This document shows, piece after piece, positions 42,275-58,326 of a stretch of 64,000 bases of DNA. The notes under the pieces are model-generated. The model ran no database searches and was not told where the DNA came from. It saw only the letters and a program-made list of their open reading frames with translations. A program made the position numbers and the translations under genes. Location of the stretch: contig DASUCV010000006.1 in the NCBI GenBank assembly GCA_036275915.1, positions 54,870 through 118,869 on the forward strand. The letters are read 5' to 3'. Source of the DNA: Candidatus Polarisedimenticolaceae bacterium (lineage in GTDB: Bacteria; Acidobacteriota; Polarisedimenticolia; Polarisedimenticolales; DASRJG01). The first letter of the stretch is position 1; every line of letters begins with the position of its first letter.

Positions 42275-44322
42275 GTCACGACTCCATCGAGCGAGGACCG
42301 CGAGCCGAGCAGCACGAGGCGGTCGCCTTCGCGAAAGGCGTGCTCGGCTGGGACCGGGGTGATCTCGCGCACCTCCTCCATCTCGTCGCGGCGGACGGCG
42401 AGCACGAAGAGGCCGCGCGTGCGGAAGGGATCGGCTTCCTGGAGGGTGCGCCCGATCCACCCCTCGGGGACCGGGTGCTCCTGGATCGTGAGGTCCTCGG
42501 AGCGGCGCGCGCCGAACTCGCGCGGCACCGTGGCGCCGAGGTACTCGGCGAGCACCATCCTCCGGCGGAGCACTTCGCGGTCGAGCGCCGAGACGACGTC
42601 CCGACGCGCGACCGACCCGATGAGGTGGTCGGGGTCGTGGAGGGCGACGACGGGGAGCTGCGCCAGCTCGAGCTGGCTGAAGCGCCGCATGACCTCGTCC
42701 AGAGGGGTGCGCGGGTTCACGCGCGGCACGTCGCGCACGAGATCGGCGGCGGTGAGGCTGTCCTTCCGCCGGGGCGAGCCGGCGATCTGGAAGGCGTCGC
42801 GGAGGTCGATCGCGCCGACGAGGTGCCCGTCGCGGAGGACGTAGACGGCCGTGCCGCGGCTCGCGGCGAAGAGGTCGAGGACCTGCGCGACGGGGGCCTC
42901 CGCCTGGACCGACAGCGGATCCGCCCGCACCAGGTCCTCGGCCCGGAGCGACGCGAGCGCCATCTGCTCGAACGCGAGATCGAAGTCGACGCCGCGGCGG
43001 CGGAGCGACGCGGTGTAGATCGAGTCGCGCCGCAGGCTCCGGGCGACCCACGTCGCGGTGACGGTGACGACGGCGAGCGGCATGACCGCACCGTAGTTCT
43101 GGCACATCTCGAAGACGATGATGAGCGCGGTGATCGGCGCGAACGTCGTCGAGGCGATCGCGGCGGTCATCCCGGCGAGCACGAAGAAGACCGGTGTCAC
43201 GTGGAGCGCCGGGAGGACCTTCTCGGCGCCGAAGCCGAAGAGGGCGCCGCCGGCGGCGCCGACGAGGAGCGCCGGCGTGAAGACGCCGCCCGAGCCCCCC
43301 GAGCCGATCGACGACGACGTCGCGAGGATCTTCGCGATGAGGAGGGGGAGGAGCACGCTGGGGATGAGCGCGCCGGCGAGGACCTCGCGGACGCCGTCGT
43401 AGCCGTTCCCCCAGACCTCGGGGATCCACCACGCGAGAAGGCCGACGCCGAGGCCGCCGAGCCCGGCGCGCGCCTCGATCGGCAGCTTCACGTTCTTGAA
43501 GCCGCGCTCGAAGGTGTCGAGCCCAGCCCTCAAGACGACGCCGGTCCAGGCGACGAGCGCGCCCAGGAGCGCGAAGAGGGGGAGCGAGAGGAGCGCGGGC
43601 GGCGGCTCCAAGGGCACGGGATAGAGCGGAGCGGAGCCGAAGGCGCCCCACGAGACCATCGTCGACGTCACCGACGCGAGGACGACCGGTCCGAAGATCT
43701 CGAGCGCGAAGTTCCCGTGGACGACCTCCATGACGAACATCGCGGCGCCGATCGGGGCGTTGTACGCCGCCGCCATGCCGGCGGCGGCCCCGCAGCCGAT
43801 GAGGACGCGGCGCCTCTCGAGCGGCACGCGGAGGGCTGTCGCGAGCCGCGAGGCGGCGGCGGAGGCGAGCTGGACGATCGGCCCCTCGCGGCCGACCGAT
43901 CCGCCGAGCGCGTTGAGCGCCGTCGACGCGAGCGACTTCTTCGCGGTCGCCGGGAGGTCGAGCAGGGCCGACCCGCGCAGCGACACCGCCTCCATGATCT
44001 CCGACGTGCCTTCGCCCGACCGGCCCGGCGCGAGCAGGCGGATGAGGAGGCCGAAGAGGATGCCTCCGGCCATCGGGACGACGATGATCATCGGGAAGCC
44101 GAGGGTGCGTGCGACCCGGAGCGGCTCGTCGGCGTTGTGGAGGACGAGCCACTGGATCGCCATCCCGACGTAACGGACGGCGACCGCCGCGACGGCACCC
44201 AGGACGCCGACACCGAGCGTGAGCCCGACCGCGTAGGCCCGATCGTCCTGGTTGAACCGGCGCCGCAGCTTCCGCCGCAGCCAGGCGATCCCGCGAAAGA
44301 CGTTCAGCCGGAGCGGCGCCAC
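42271..44322 (-). CDS. ClC chloride channel/transporter with CBS pair and RCK-C-like domain
   Basis: This 683-residue protein has a ClC membrane domain of about 430 residues. Motif GREGPIVQ (near 143) carries the gating glutamate, and GGVFTPALLVGAAGGALFG (near 345) is the GxFxP selectivity motif. Next come two CBS domains (about 445-570; RADPLSVQAEAPVAQVLDLF, PRVNPRTPLDEVMRRFSQ) and a C-terminal segment like the RCK-C/TrkA-C domain (LFVLAVRRDEMEEVREITP, REGDRLVLLGS). The gating Glu suggests a proton-coupled exchanger, but that cannot be decided here. It is coupled to the rluA-like gene by ATGA. Confidence 0.92.
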   Translation of the reverse strand: MAPLRLNVFRGIAWLRRKLRRRFNQDDRAYAVGLTLGVGVLGAVAAVAVRYVGMAIQWLVLHNADEPLRVARTLGFPMIIVVPMAGGILFGLLIRLLAPGRSGEGTSEIMEAVSLRGSALLDLPATAKKSLASTALNALGGSVGREGPIVQLASAAASRLATALRVPLERRRVLIGCGAAAGMAAAYNAPIGAAMFVMEVVHGNFALEIFGPVVLASVTSTMVSWGAFGSAPLYPVPLEPPPALLSLPLFALLGALVAWTGVVLRAGLDTFERGFKNVKLPIEARAGLGGLGVGLLAWWIPEVWGNGYDGVREVLAGALIPSVLLPLLIAKILATSSSIGSGGSGGVFTPALLVGAAGGALFGFGAEKVLPALHVTPVFFVLAGMTAAIASTTFAPITALIIVFEMCQNYGAVMPLAVVTVTATWVARSLRRDSIYTASLRRRGVDFDLAFEQMALASLRAEDLVRADPLSVQAEAPVAQVLDLFAASRGTAVYVLRDGHLVGAIDLRDAFQIAGSPRRKDSLTAADLVRDVPRVNPRTPLDEVMRRFSQLELAQLPVVALHDPDHLIGSVARRDVVSALDREVLRRRMVLAEYLGATVPREFGARRSEDLTIQEHPVPEGWIGRTLQEADPFRTRGLFVLAVRRDEMEEVREITPVPAEHAFREGDRLVLLGSRSSLDGVVT

Positions 44323-44328
44323 GTGGAT

Positions 44329-45135
44329 CTACACCGACGGGACTTCGGAATCCTTCGCCCCATACAGGGTGTGGAGCTCGTGCTTCAAGTACTCGAACGC
44401 CTCTTCGGGCTTGTCCGCGATGTGGAAGAGCGCGAGGTCGCCCGCCGAGATCGTGCCCCACTTGATGAGCGCGTCGAGCTTGAGCACGTCGCTCCAGAAC
44501 TCGCGGCCGTAGAGGATGATCGGCATGTGCTTGCTGCTCTTCTGCGTCTGCACGAGCGTCAGGAGCTCGAACAGCTCGTCCATCGTGCCGAACCCGCCGG
44601 GGAAGACGACGAGCGCCTTGGCGAGGTAGACGAACCAGAACTTGCGCATGAAGAAGTAGTGGAACTCGAACTGCATCTCGCGGGTGATGTAGTCGTTCGT
44701 CGAGGCCTCGAAGGGGAGCGAGATGCCCAGGCCGATCGAGATGCCGTGGGCCTCCGACGCGCCGCGATTCGCGGCCTCCATGATGCCGGGGCCGCCGCCC
44801 GAGCAGACGAGGAACCGCCGGCTCGACTTCGACTGCGATTTCGACCACTCGGTCATCATCCGCGCGAGCGCGCGGGCGTCTTCGTAGTAGCGCGCGAGCC
44901 GTACGACGCTCTCGGCGCGCTCGACGATCCCCGCGTCGCCCTGCGCCTTCGCCTCGGCGAGCGCCTTCTCGGCCTGCTCCATCGGGAGCGCGCGCGCCGA
45001 CCCGAAGAAGACGACCGTGTCCTGGACGTGGTAGCGCGCGAAGCGCGACTGCGGCTCGATGTACTCGCTCAGGATCCGCAGCGCGCGCGCGTCGCGGCTC
45101 ATGAGGAACTCTTCGTTCTTGTAGGCTTTCTCCAT
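44329..45135 (-). CDS. LOG family protein (cytokinin riboside monophosphate hydrolase-like)
   Basis: This 268-residue Rossmann-like protein has the signature PGGFGTMDELFELLTLVQT near residue 175, and CSGGGPGIMEAANRGASEA earlier. These match the LOG/TIGR00730 family, once called lysine decarboxylase-like. Members hydrolyse nucleotide 5'-monophosphates at the N-glycosidic bond. It is longer than the common 190-residue form because of an N-terminal helical region. The ATG at 45135 is followed by KAYKNEEFLM. It precedes the ClC gene by six bases, so the two are likely co-transcribed. Confidence 0.88.
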   Translation of the reverse strand: MEKAYKNEEFLMSRDARALRILSEYIEPQSRFARYHVQDTVVFFGSARALPMEQAEKALAEAKAQGDAGIVERAESVVRLARYYEDARALARMMTEWSKSQSKSSRRFLVCSGGGPGIMEAANRGASEAHGISIGLGISLPFEASTNDYITREMQFEFHYFFMRKFWFVYLAKALVVFPGGFGTMDELFELLTLVQTQKSSKHMPIILYGREFWSDVLKLDALIKWGTISAGDLALFHIADKPEEAFEYLKHELHTLYGAKDSEVPSV

Positions 45136-45185
45136 GGCCCCGCATCATGGCAGAGCGCGCCGTGGAACACCAGCGATCGCGCGTG

Positions 45186-46801
45186 TCAGGGCGAGCGCTT
45201 GACGGGCCACGGCTGGAGGAGCGCCAGGAGCGCGTCCAGGTCGACCGGTTTCACCGAGTGGCCGTCGAATCCGGCGGCGCGGGACCGGCGGCGGTCGCGC
45301 TCCTGCCCGTACCCCGACAGCGCGATGATGCGCGCGTCGACGAGCCCGCCGAGGCGCGCCTGCCGGCACACCTCGTAGCCGTCGAGGCCGGGCAGGCCGA
45401 TGTCGAGGAAGACGGTCTCCGGCCGCTCCGAGAGCGCGCGCGCGAGGCCGCTCTCCCCGTCGTGCGCCACGCTGACGTCGTGGCCGACGCTCCGGAGGAG
45501 CATCGCGAGGCTCTCGGCGGCGTCGCGATTGTCGTCGACGACGAGGATCCGCTGCGCGGGATGCGACTCCGGCTCGGCGCGCGCGGCCTCAGCCGGCGCG
45601 GCCGCGGCGGGGAGGCAGGGGAGGCGCACGGTGAACTCGGCCCCGAGCCCGGCGCCGTCGCTCCTCGCCTCGACGGTGCCGCCGTGCAGCTCCGCCAGCT
45701 TCTTCACGAGCGAGAGCCCGATCCCGAGCCCGCCCTCGACGCGGCGGCCCGGTTCGGAGCCCTGGAAGAACAGCTCGAACACGCTCCCGATCTGGTCGGC
45801 GGAGATACCGACCCCGTGGTCCCGGATCGTGAGGACGGCGTCATCGCCCTCGCGGCGGGCCTCGAGGTCGATCCGGCCGCCCTCCTCCTGGTACTTCGCC
45901 GCGTTGTTGAGGAGGTTGGCCACGATCTGCGTCAGCCGCGCGGGATCGCCGCAGACGACCACCGGCTCGTCGGGAAGGCGCACGTCGAGACGATGGCGCT
46001 GCTTCTCGATCATCGGCCGCGTGCTCTCGATCGCGTTCGCCACGATCGCCTCGAGCGCGACCGGCTCGGCGCGGAGCGTGATCGCGCCGCGCGTGATGCG
46101 GGAAACGTCGAGGAGGTCGTCGACGAGGCGGGTGAGCTGGCCGGCCTGGCGCTCGATCATCTCGCGGCATCGCGAGAGGTCGGGGTCGGCCCCGGCCTTC
46201 AGGCGCATGAGGCTGGCGGCGTTGATGATCGGCGCCAAGGGATTACGGAGCTCGTGCCCGAGGAGGGCGAGGAACTCGTCCTTGCGCCGGTCGTTCTCGC
46301 GGAGCCGCTCCGTCAGCTCGCGCTCGCGCGCGATCGCCCGCTCGAGCTCGACGGTGCGCTCGTGGACGCGCGCCTCGAGATCGGCGTTCAGGCGCTCGAA
46401 CTCGCGCGTCTTGCGGTAGAGCTCGGCGAAGACGCGCACCTTGGCGCGGAGCAGCTCGGGGATGACGGGAACCGAGACGTAGTCGACGGCTCCGGACTGG
46501 TACCCGCGCAGGCGGTCGAGATCGGTGAGATGGACGCCGGAGACGAAGATGATCGCCGTCTTCTGGAAGCGCGGGTGCTGCCGGATGATCTCCGCCAGCT
46601 CGAAGCCGTCGAGGTCCGGCATGCTGACGTCCATCAGGATGACCATGATGTCGTTCTTGAGGAGGTGCTCGAGCGCCTCGCGACCGGAGCCCGCCTTGAT
46701 GAGACGCTCGCCCAGCTCGTCGAGCATCGCCTCGTAGGCGAGGAGCTTTCCGGGCTGGTCGTCGACCAGCAGGATGTTGACCCTGTCGTCCACGGCGTGC
46801 A

Positions 46802-46802
<1 letters not shown>
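45186..46802 (-). CDS. Hybrid histidine kinase: REC-HisKA-HATPase-REC
   Basis: This 538-residue cytoplasmic protein has an N-terminal receiver (ILLVDDQPGKL, ILMDVSMPDLDGFEL; about 1-125), a coiled coil, a HisKA domain with phospho-accepting His in LLGHELRNPLAPI near 182, and a HATPase domain (NLLNNAAKYQ, DHGVGI, GLGIGLSLVKKL). A second receiver follows (RILVVDDNRDAAESLA, TVFLDIGLPGLDGYE; about 415-530). No membrane segment is present. The ATG at 46802 shares one base with the stop of the giant kinase (TGATG), so the two proteins are translationally coupled and probably act in one relay. The open frame upstream of this ATG overlaps the giant gene and was not used. Confidence 0.92.
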
Positions 46803-53062
<6,260 letters not shown>

Positions 53063-53196
53063 GGTGCCTCCGAAGTGATTCGATCCCGCCCGTGCTGCGG
53101 GATCCCGACAATTCCAGCATGAGAATCCGGTCTCGTATTTAGGGAGGTCACCTAGATGCCCCTAGGCGGTTGCAGGAGGGGGTAGGATTGCCGCCG

Positions 53197-53589
53197 ATGG
53201 CGCGCCTTCTCATGGTCTGTCTCGGCGGATTCGTCGGCACCGGGATGCGCTACGGCCTCAACGGATGGGTCTCGAGGAAATTCGGAGAGACGTTCCCTTG
53301 GGGGACGCTCGTCATCAACGTGTCGGGCTCGTTCGCCGCGGGCATCGCTTTCTTTCTCACGGGCCCCGATTCGCCGATGATCGTTTCCGCGACGACGCGC
53401 CAGGTCATCATCGCGGGGCTTCTCGGCGGGTTCACAACGTTTTCCTCCTTCAGCCTGCAGACCCTCACCCTCTTGAGAGAAGGAGAAGTCGGCGCCGCGC
53501 TCGGGAACATCGTCGGGTCGGTCGTCGCCGGGCTCATCGCCGCCTGGCTCGGGTTCACGCTCGCGCGTAGCCTCGGAGGCGTGCGATGA
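53197..53589 (+). CDS. crcB: CrcB/Fluc fluoride channel
   Basis: This 130-residue protein has four membrane helices and the Fluc motifs GGFVGTGMRYGLNGW, TLVINVSGSFAAG with the conserved Asn, and GGFTTFSSFSLQT with the phenylalanine pair lining the pore. It exports fluoride as a dual-topology dimer. The ATG at 53197 follows a strong purine-rich stretch (AGGAGGGGGTAGG) with some spacing. I looked upstream (53063-53196) for a fluoride riboswitch and did not recognise one. The stop overlaps the following DUF190 ATG (ATGA). Confidence 0.93.
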   Translation: MARLLMVCLGGFVGTGMRYGLNGWVSRKFGETFPWGTLVINVSGSFAAGIAFFLTGPDSPMIVSATTRQVIIAGLLGGFTTFSSFSLQTLTLLREGEVGAALGNIVGSVVAGLIAAWLGFTLARSLGGVR

Positions 53590-53927
53590 AGCTCGAAGGC
53601 CAAGGCGTCCTCCTCCGCGTCTTCCTCGGCGAGTCGGACCGCTGGCAGGGCAAGCCCCTCTACGAGGCGATCGTCCTCGCCGCGCGCGAGCACAAGCTCG
53701 CCGGCGCGACGGTGCTCCGCGGTCCCATGGGCTTCGGCGCCCACTCGCGCGTCCACACCGCGAAGATCCTTCGCCTCTCGGAGGACCTGCCGATGGTGAT
53801 CGAGATCGTCGACACCCAGGCCGCGATCGACGGGTTCCTTCCCATCCTCGACACGATGGTCCAGGACGGGATGGTCACGCTCGAGAAGGTTCAGGTCGTG
53901 ACCTACCGGAGCAGACCGGTATCTTGA
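53586..53927 (+). CDS. DUF190 family protein
   Basis: This 113-residue protein matches the DUF190 family: VLLRVFLGESDRWQGKPLYEAIV near the start, LAGATVLRGPMGFGAHSRVHTAK, and DLPMVIEIVDTQAAIDGFLP. The fold resembles PII-type ferredoxin folds. DUF190 genes commonly accompany crcB, so a role in fluoride resistance is a reasonable inference. The start overlaps the crcB stop. The gene ends 22 bases before the stop of the convergent M1 peptidase gene. Confidence 0.9.
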   Translation: MKLEGQGVLLRVFLGESDRWQGKPLYEAIVLAAREHKLAGATVLRGPMGFGAHSRVHTAKILRLSEDLPMVIEIVDTQAAIDGFLPILDTMVQDGMVTLEKVQVVTYRSRPVS

Positions 53928-53949
53928 ACCAGAGGCGGCCCGAGTTCGA

Positions 53950-56130
53950 CTAAGGACAGCTCGCCGCTCGCGGCACCCCGTTCGAATCGACGCCGAACGA
54001 GCCCGCGCCGCCGCATCCCGTATCGTCTCCGCGTACCAGATAGAAGAAGCCGTCGCCCGCAGCGGGCACGTCGGCGTCGTCGATCGACGTCGCCGCGAGC
54101 GCAGACGCGAAGCAGCCTCCGTAACCGGCGCTCAACGTCGACAGCGTCCCGCGTTCCACGTCATAGACGTCCGCCCGCGCCGCGGCGTTCCAGGCGACGT
54201 GACCGGTGCCGCTGACCGTCATGACATCGACCTCGCCCGGCGTGCCCTGCGAGGCGTCGAAGGGAGCGCAGTCGCTCACGTCGGCGAGGCCGTCGTTGTC
54301 GTCGTCGGGGTCGCAGGCGTCGCCCGCGCCGTCGCCGTCGAAGTCGAGCTGGTCCGGATTCACGATCGTCTGACAGTTATCGATGCCGTCGGGGACGCCG
54401 TCGACGTCGGCGTCGGGAAGCTCCACCACCGTCGCGGCCGACTTGAGGATGAATCCGCCGTCGTCGAGACGGAGATCCCACGGCCAATCGGTCGTGATGA
54501 ACGTCAGCACTTGATCGGCCTGGTCGTTCCAGACGGTGCGCACCTGGTTGCCCGAGCTCGTCACCGCGGTGAACTCGACCGGCATCGTGATGAGCCCCGT
54601 CGTCTGGAGCTGCTGGAGGCGGACGTAGGTGCGATAGGTGCCGTCGGCGAGGGCGGCGGTCGTCCAGCCGTACTGGTAGTTCGGCTCACCCGGCTGGTAG
54701 ACCCACTCCTGGAAGAACCAGGCGAGCGAGCTGCCGTACCGGGCCTCCTGCGTCGCCTGGTAGGTCGCGGTGTCGGAGGCGCCGTTGTCGTGCCCGGCGT
54801 ACCAGTCGCGCATCGCATTGAAGAAGTTCGTGTCGCCGACGAGGTGCCGCAGCATGTGCTGGACCCATGCGCCCTTGTCGTAGACCGTCGAGCCGAAGAG
54901 ATCCGACGGGTTGTAGACCGATCCGGCGAAGTTGGACGACGCGAGCGAGCTCATGTAGCTCTTGTAACCGTCCGCGCCGCCGAGATGCTCGGCCCAGAGC
55001 GCCTCGCAGTAGGTCGCGAACCCCTCGTTGAGCCAGACGTCGGCCCACGTGCGGGGGCTGACCGCGTCGCCCCACCACTGATGCGACAGCTCGTGCGCGA
55101 TGACCGAGTCGTAGTTGTGGCCGCCGTTGACGAGCTGGTAGCCGTAGCTGGTGTTCGTCGTGTGCTCCATCGCGCCGCCCCATGAGAACTCGGTCATCCC
55201 GTACTTGTCGATGACGAACGGGTACTCGCCGAACGTTTGCGCGAAGAAGGCGATCATCGACGGCGTCGGGGTGAACGACGCTTGCGCCTTGGCGAGATCC
55301 TCGGGGTAGACGTAGTAGTCGACCGGCATCGTCCCGCCGGTGAGCGTCGTGTAGGTCTGGGAGAAGGTCGAGAAGACCGACGCGGTCACCGAGACCAGGT
55401 AGGTCGTCAGGGGATCGGTCGGCTTCCACTTGTAACGCGTCTTGCCGGTGCCGTTCGGTCCCGAGCCGATGAGGACGCCGTTCCCGGTCGCGATCCAGGT
55501 CGAGGGGACGGTCCACCACTCCTCGACGGTCGCCTTGTCGTCGGGGCGGTCCTTGCACGGCCACCACGAGCGCGCGCCCTCGGGCTCGGAGAGCGTCGAG
55601 ACGGCGCTGCCGATCGCCGCCGAGCCGGTCTTCCGCCAGCTGATCGAGCCGAATCCGGTCGCGTCGGGGACGCCGGAGTAGTTGACCTTGACGACGAACG
55701 TCTGTCCCACGCCGAACGGCTGGTCGAGCAGGATGTCGAGGACGTTCGTCGGGCGGGTGTAGGTGAGCTGCGTCGCCCCGCGGAAGATCGAGACGATCCC
55801 CATGTTGCTCGCGAAGTCGAGGACGAGATGCTGGAACCCCGCCACGAGGCTCATCCCCGTGATCGTGACCGATCCTTGGACGCGCTGCGTCGACGGCACG
55901 AACTCCAGATCGAGGAAGTAGTGCTGGATGTCGACGTCGTCCTGGGCTGCGGCGATCGCTTCGACCTCGGGGGTGCGGGGAAGGGTCATCCCCGCGATCG
56001 CGAGGTGGCTCTTCCTGAGCGTTGCCCGCTCCTCGGGCGAGAGGATGTGGAGCGGCTCGGGCGCGGCGTAGGCCGCGGGAAGGAGAGCCAGGCCGAGCGC
56101 GGCGACGCGCACGAATCGAGTCAAGGACAC
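53950..56130 (-). CDS. Secreted M1 family aminopeptidase with type-3 repeat and C-terminal domain
   Basis: This 726-residue protein has a signal peptide ([18 protein letters not shown]). The M1 catalytic region holds GAMEH near 316 (substrate-binding motif, usually GAMEN), and HELSHQWW near 345 with the third ligand in WLNEGFATY, the complete HExxHx18E zinc site. After it come thrombospondin type-3-like calcium repeats ([34 protein letters not shown]; about 565-610). The last 90 residues ([19 protein letters not shown] to AASCP) resemble the C terminus of the disrupted protein at 23241. I chose the GTG at 56130 because the signal peptide starts there and GGGGTG precedes it. Confidence 0.9.
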   Translation of the reverse strand: MSLTRFVRVAALGLALLPAAYAAPEPLHILSPEERATLRKSHLAIAGMTLPRTPEVEAIAAAQDDVDIQHYFLDLEFVPSTQRVQGSVTITGMSLVAGFQHLVLDFASNMGIVSIFRGATQLTYTRPTNVLDILLDQPFGVGQTFVVKVNYSGVPDATGFGSISWRKTGSAAIGSAVSTLSEPEGARSWWPCKDRPDDKATVEEWWTVPSTWIATGNGVLIGSGPNGTGKTRYKWKPTDPLTTYLVSVTASVFSTFSQTYTTLTGGTMPVDYYVYPEDLAKAQASFTPTPSMIAFFAQTFGEYPFVIDKYGMTEFSWGGAMEHTTNTSYGYQLVNGGHNYDSVIAHELSHQWWGDAVSPRTWADVWLNEGFATYCEALWAEHLGGADGYKSYMSSLASSNFAGSVYNPSDLFGSTVYDKGAWVQHMLRHLVGDTNFFNAMRDWYAGHDNGASDTATYQATQEARYGSSLAWFFQEWVYQPGEPNYQYGWTTAALADGTYRTYVRLQQLQTTGLITMPVEFTAVTSSGNQVRTVWNDQADQVLTFITTDWPWDLRLDDGGFILKSAATVVELPDADVDGVPDGIDNCQTIVNPDQLDFDGDGAGDACDPDDDNDGLADVSDCAPFDASQGTPGEVDVMTVSGTGHVAWNAAARADVYDVERGTLSTLSAGYGGCFASALAATSIDDADVPAAGDGFFYLVRGDDTGCGGAGSFGVDSNGVPRAASCP

Positions 56131-56198
56131 GGAGCACCCCGCTGATCGAGTGAAGACCGGCGGAATGTTATACGACCAAAACCGGGCTGCCCGCGCGG

Positions 56199-57464
56199 TC
56201 AGGAGGCCGCGGGGGGTGCCTCGGGCGGGGCGGAGGCCATCGCGGCGGCCGCGCGGCGCGCCTGCCGCTGCGCGATGTAGACCGCGATCATCGAGCCGAG
56301 GCCGAGCAGCGCGACGGCGATCTGCGCGAAGACTCCCAGGATCGGGATCATGAACACGAGGTAAAGGGCGATGAGCCCGACGAGCAGCGCCGTGAACGGT
56401 CCTGTGGTCCGGCCGATGAGCCCCAGGAGGCGCCGCCCGGCCCACACCGCGACGGGGATCTTCGCGAGGTAGACCGCCACCGCGTACGCGATGAGGTAGA
56501 TCGCGACGAACGGCAGGGTCAGGATCAGGATCCCCGAGAGGCAGACCGCGATCGTCACGAGGATCGACACGAACCCGAGGCCGGCGGTCCTCAGCGTGTC
56601 GCTTCCGATCGCGGCGTCGATCCTCGGCTCGTGGTGCTTGAACATCGCGAGCAGCGCGCAGCCGAACAGGTAAGACGCGACGAAGAAGGCGACCCAGATC
56701 CCGACGCTGAAGGTCGACGGGTGGAAGAGCCGGTCCTCGTGCGAGCGCTTCTCCTTCGTGCTGCGCTTCGCCTCGCGCTCCTCGTCGAACGTGACGTCGC
56801 CGCCGGTGATCGCCTTGAACGCCTCGTCCATGCGGTGGCGGGTGGAGTAGGAGACGTCGCCCTGGATCTTGGCGCCCTGCTCGATCTCGATCGCGTCCGC
56901 GGTCAGCGTCGCGTCCTCGCGGACCGTGCCGCCGAGGACGGCGGTGCCGCCGGTGAACTCGAGCGACTCGTTGATCGTGCCGTGGTGGGTCAGCTGCCCG
57001 GTGAACGCGGTGACGCTCTCCACGATCTTGGCCTTGGGGCCGATCGTCAGCGTGGCGCCGGTGACGAGCAGCGTGCCTCCGATCGTCCCGTCGACGGAGA
57101 CGTTCGCGGCGAAGCAGCGGACGGACTTCTTGACCTCGCCGGAGATGTCGACCTGGCTGCCGGCGACGAAGACGTCGCCGGTGACGACGCCGGTGATCCG
57201 TACCGAGGGCGAGGTCAGATAGACGTCGCCGTCGACCGTCCCTTCGATGTTCGCGGACGGGGCGATCTTGACCACGTTCCCGCGGACGGTCTCGCCGGGG
57301 CGGACGGTGAAGCCGCGGACCGAGATCTCGGGCGGGGAAGGCGGCTCGGGAGGGGCGGGAGGCTCGGAAGGCGCCGCCGCTACGGTGGCGGTGGCGATGA
57401 GGAGCAGCCAGGCGAGGGACACGCCGAGTCGAGCCTGGCGGGGCCGGATCGGGTTGTCGCTCAT
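56199..57464 (-). CDS. Bactofilin-like beta-helix protein with C-terminal membrane domain
   Basis: This 421-residue protein has a signal peptide or first helix ([16 protein letters not shown]). A right-handed beta-helix-like region follows (about 45-205) of short repeats such as [28 protein letters not shown], similar to bactofilins. After a charged linker come four to five membrane helices (about 250-400), for example [22 protein letters not shown]. This combination is known in proteins labelled polymer-forming, and its role is not established. The ATG at 57464 follows AAGGAGG, and that ribosome-binding site lies in a hairpin (57472-57487). Confidence 0.78.
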   Translation of the reverse strand: MSDNPIRPRQARLGVSLAWLLLIATATVAAAPSEPPAPPEPPSPPEISVRGFTVRPGETVRGNVVKIAPSANIEGTVDGDVYLTSPSVRITGVVTGDVFVAGSQVDISGEVKKSVRCFAANVSVDGTIGGTLLVTGATLTIGPKAKIVESVTAFTGQLTHHGTINESLEFTGGTAVLGGTVREDATLTADAIEIEQGAKIQGDVSYSTRHRMDEAFKAITGGDVTFDEEREAKRSTKEKRSHEDRLFHPSTFSVGIWVAFFVASYLFGCALLAMFKHHEPRIDAAIGSDTLRTAGLGFVSILVTIAVCLSGILILTLPFVAIYLIAYAVAVYLAKIPVAVWAGRRLLGLIGRTTGPFTALLVGLIALYLVFMIPILGVFAQIAVALLGLGSMIAVYIAQRQARRAAAAMASAPPEAPPAAS

Positions 57465-57471
57465 GGCCGGG

Positions 57472-57487
57472 CCTCCTTTCGAGGAGG
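57472..57487 (-). promoter_or_regulatory. Hairpin covering the ribosome-binding site of the bactofilin-like gene
   Basis: On the minus strand the leader reads CCTCCT CGAA AGGAGG: a perfect 6-bp stem with a CGAA loop that includes the Shine-Dalgarno AAGGAGG eight bases before the ATG. It could restrict translation when folded. Confidence 0.4.
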
Positions 57488-57558
57488 GTTGTAACGTTCC
57501 CGTGTCGCGATCGCTACGACTTCCGGGCCAGCGGTCGTTTCCGTGGGGCCAGCGGCGC

Positions 57559-58326
57559 CTACCAAGGGATGATCTCCCGCAGTTTTTGGGCCTGGCGGCG
57601 CGAAAGCGGCAACGGCGTGTGGGCCTCGTCCTTCATGACGACCCGGTAGATCCCCCCGTCCTCGGGAACGATCGCGCCGACCCTGGAGAGATTGACGAGG
57701 TAGCTCCGGTGGATCCGGAAGAAGGTGCCGGCGAGGAGCTCCTCCAGCTCGCCCAGGGGGCGCTCGACCATCGCCCGGCCCTCCGCCGTGCGCGCGTAGA
57801 CGAGCTCGTCCTCCGACTCGAACCAGATCACCTCCGACGGGTCGAGGAGGAGGATCTTGGCGCCGCGCTTCGCCGGGATCCGCTTCGGGGCCGAAGGCGG
57901 ACGCGCCGTCTCCGCGCGGATCTCCTCGAGCAGGCGCAGGACGTCGCTCGGGGGCGGTCCCGCGCCGCGCACGGCCTCGGCGCGCGCTCGCTCGACCGCC
58001 TCGCGGAGGCGGTCCTTGTGGACCGGCTTCAAGAGGTAGTCGAGCGAATTCACCTCGAACGCCCGGACCGCATAGTGGTCGAACGCGGTCGTGAAGACGA
58101 CACGCGGAGGGCTCGCGGCGCGGCGCAGGACGTCGAAGCCGTCGCCGCCCGGCATCTGGACGTCGAGGAGGCAGAGATCGGGACGCTCGCGATCGAGGAT
58201 CTCGATCGCGGAGCCGACGTCGCCGGCTTCTCCGACGACCTCGACGGACGGGATCGCGGCGAGCAAGCGGCGCAGGCGATCGCGCGCCGGCTTCTCGTCG
58301 TCGACGAGCACGACGCGGAGCGTCAT
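57559..58326 (-). CDS. LytTR-family response regulator
   Basis: This 255-residue regulator has a receiver domain (residues 1-120; VVLVDDEKPARDRL, CLLDVQMPGGDGFDV with the phospho-accepting Asp, TTAFDHYAVRAFE, YLLKPV). A LytTR DNA-binding domain follows (about 155-255; EVIWFESEDELVYART, FFRIHRSYLVNLSRV). It should control transcription in response to the adjacent LytS-type kinase. Its ATG at 58326 overlaps the kinase stop (ATGA). Confidence 0.93.
   Translation of the reverse strand: MTLRVVLVDDEKPARDRLRRLLAAIPSVEVVGEAGDVGSAIEILDRERPDLCLLDVQMPGGDGFDVLRRAASPPRVVFTTAFDHYAVRAFEVNSLDYLLKPVHKDRLREAVERARAEAVRGAGPPPSDVLRLLEEIRAETARPPSAPKRIPAKRGAKILLLDPSEVIWFESEDELVYARTAEGRAMVERPLGELEELLAGTFFRIHRSYLVNLSRVGAIVPEDGGIYRVVMKDEAHTPLPLSRRQAQKLREIIPW

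Noticed and set aside
41225..45148. 1307-codon minus-strand frame spanning three genes
   Set aside because: Only its last 350 codons (the pseudouridine synthase) read as protein. The rest is an out-of-phase reading of the ClC and LOG genes.
53063..53196. Possible fluoride riboswitch upstream of crcB
   Set aside because: I searched by eye for the conserved pseudoknot core of the crcB motif and did not find it. Only a short CCTAG/CTAGG hairpin is present.
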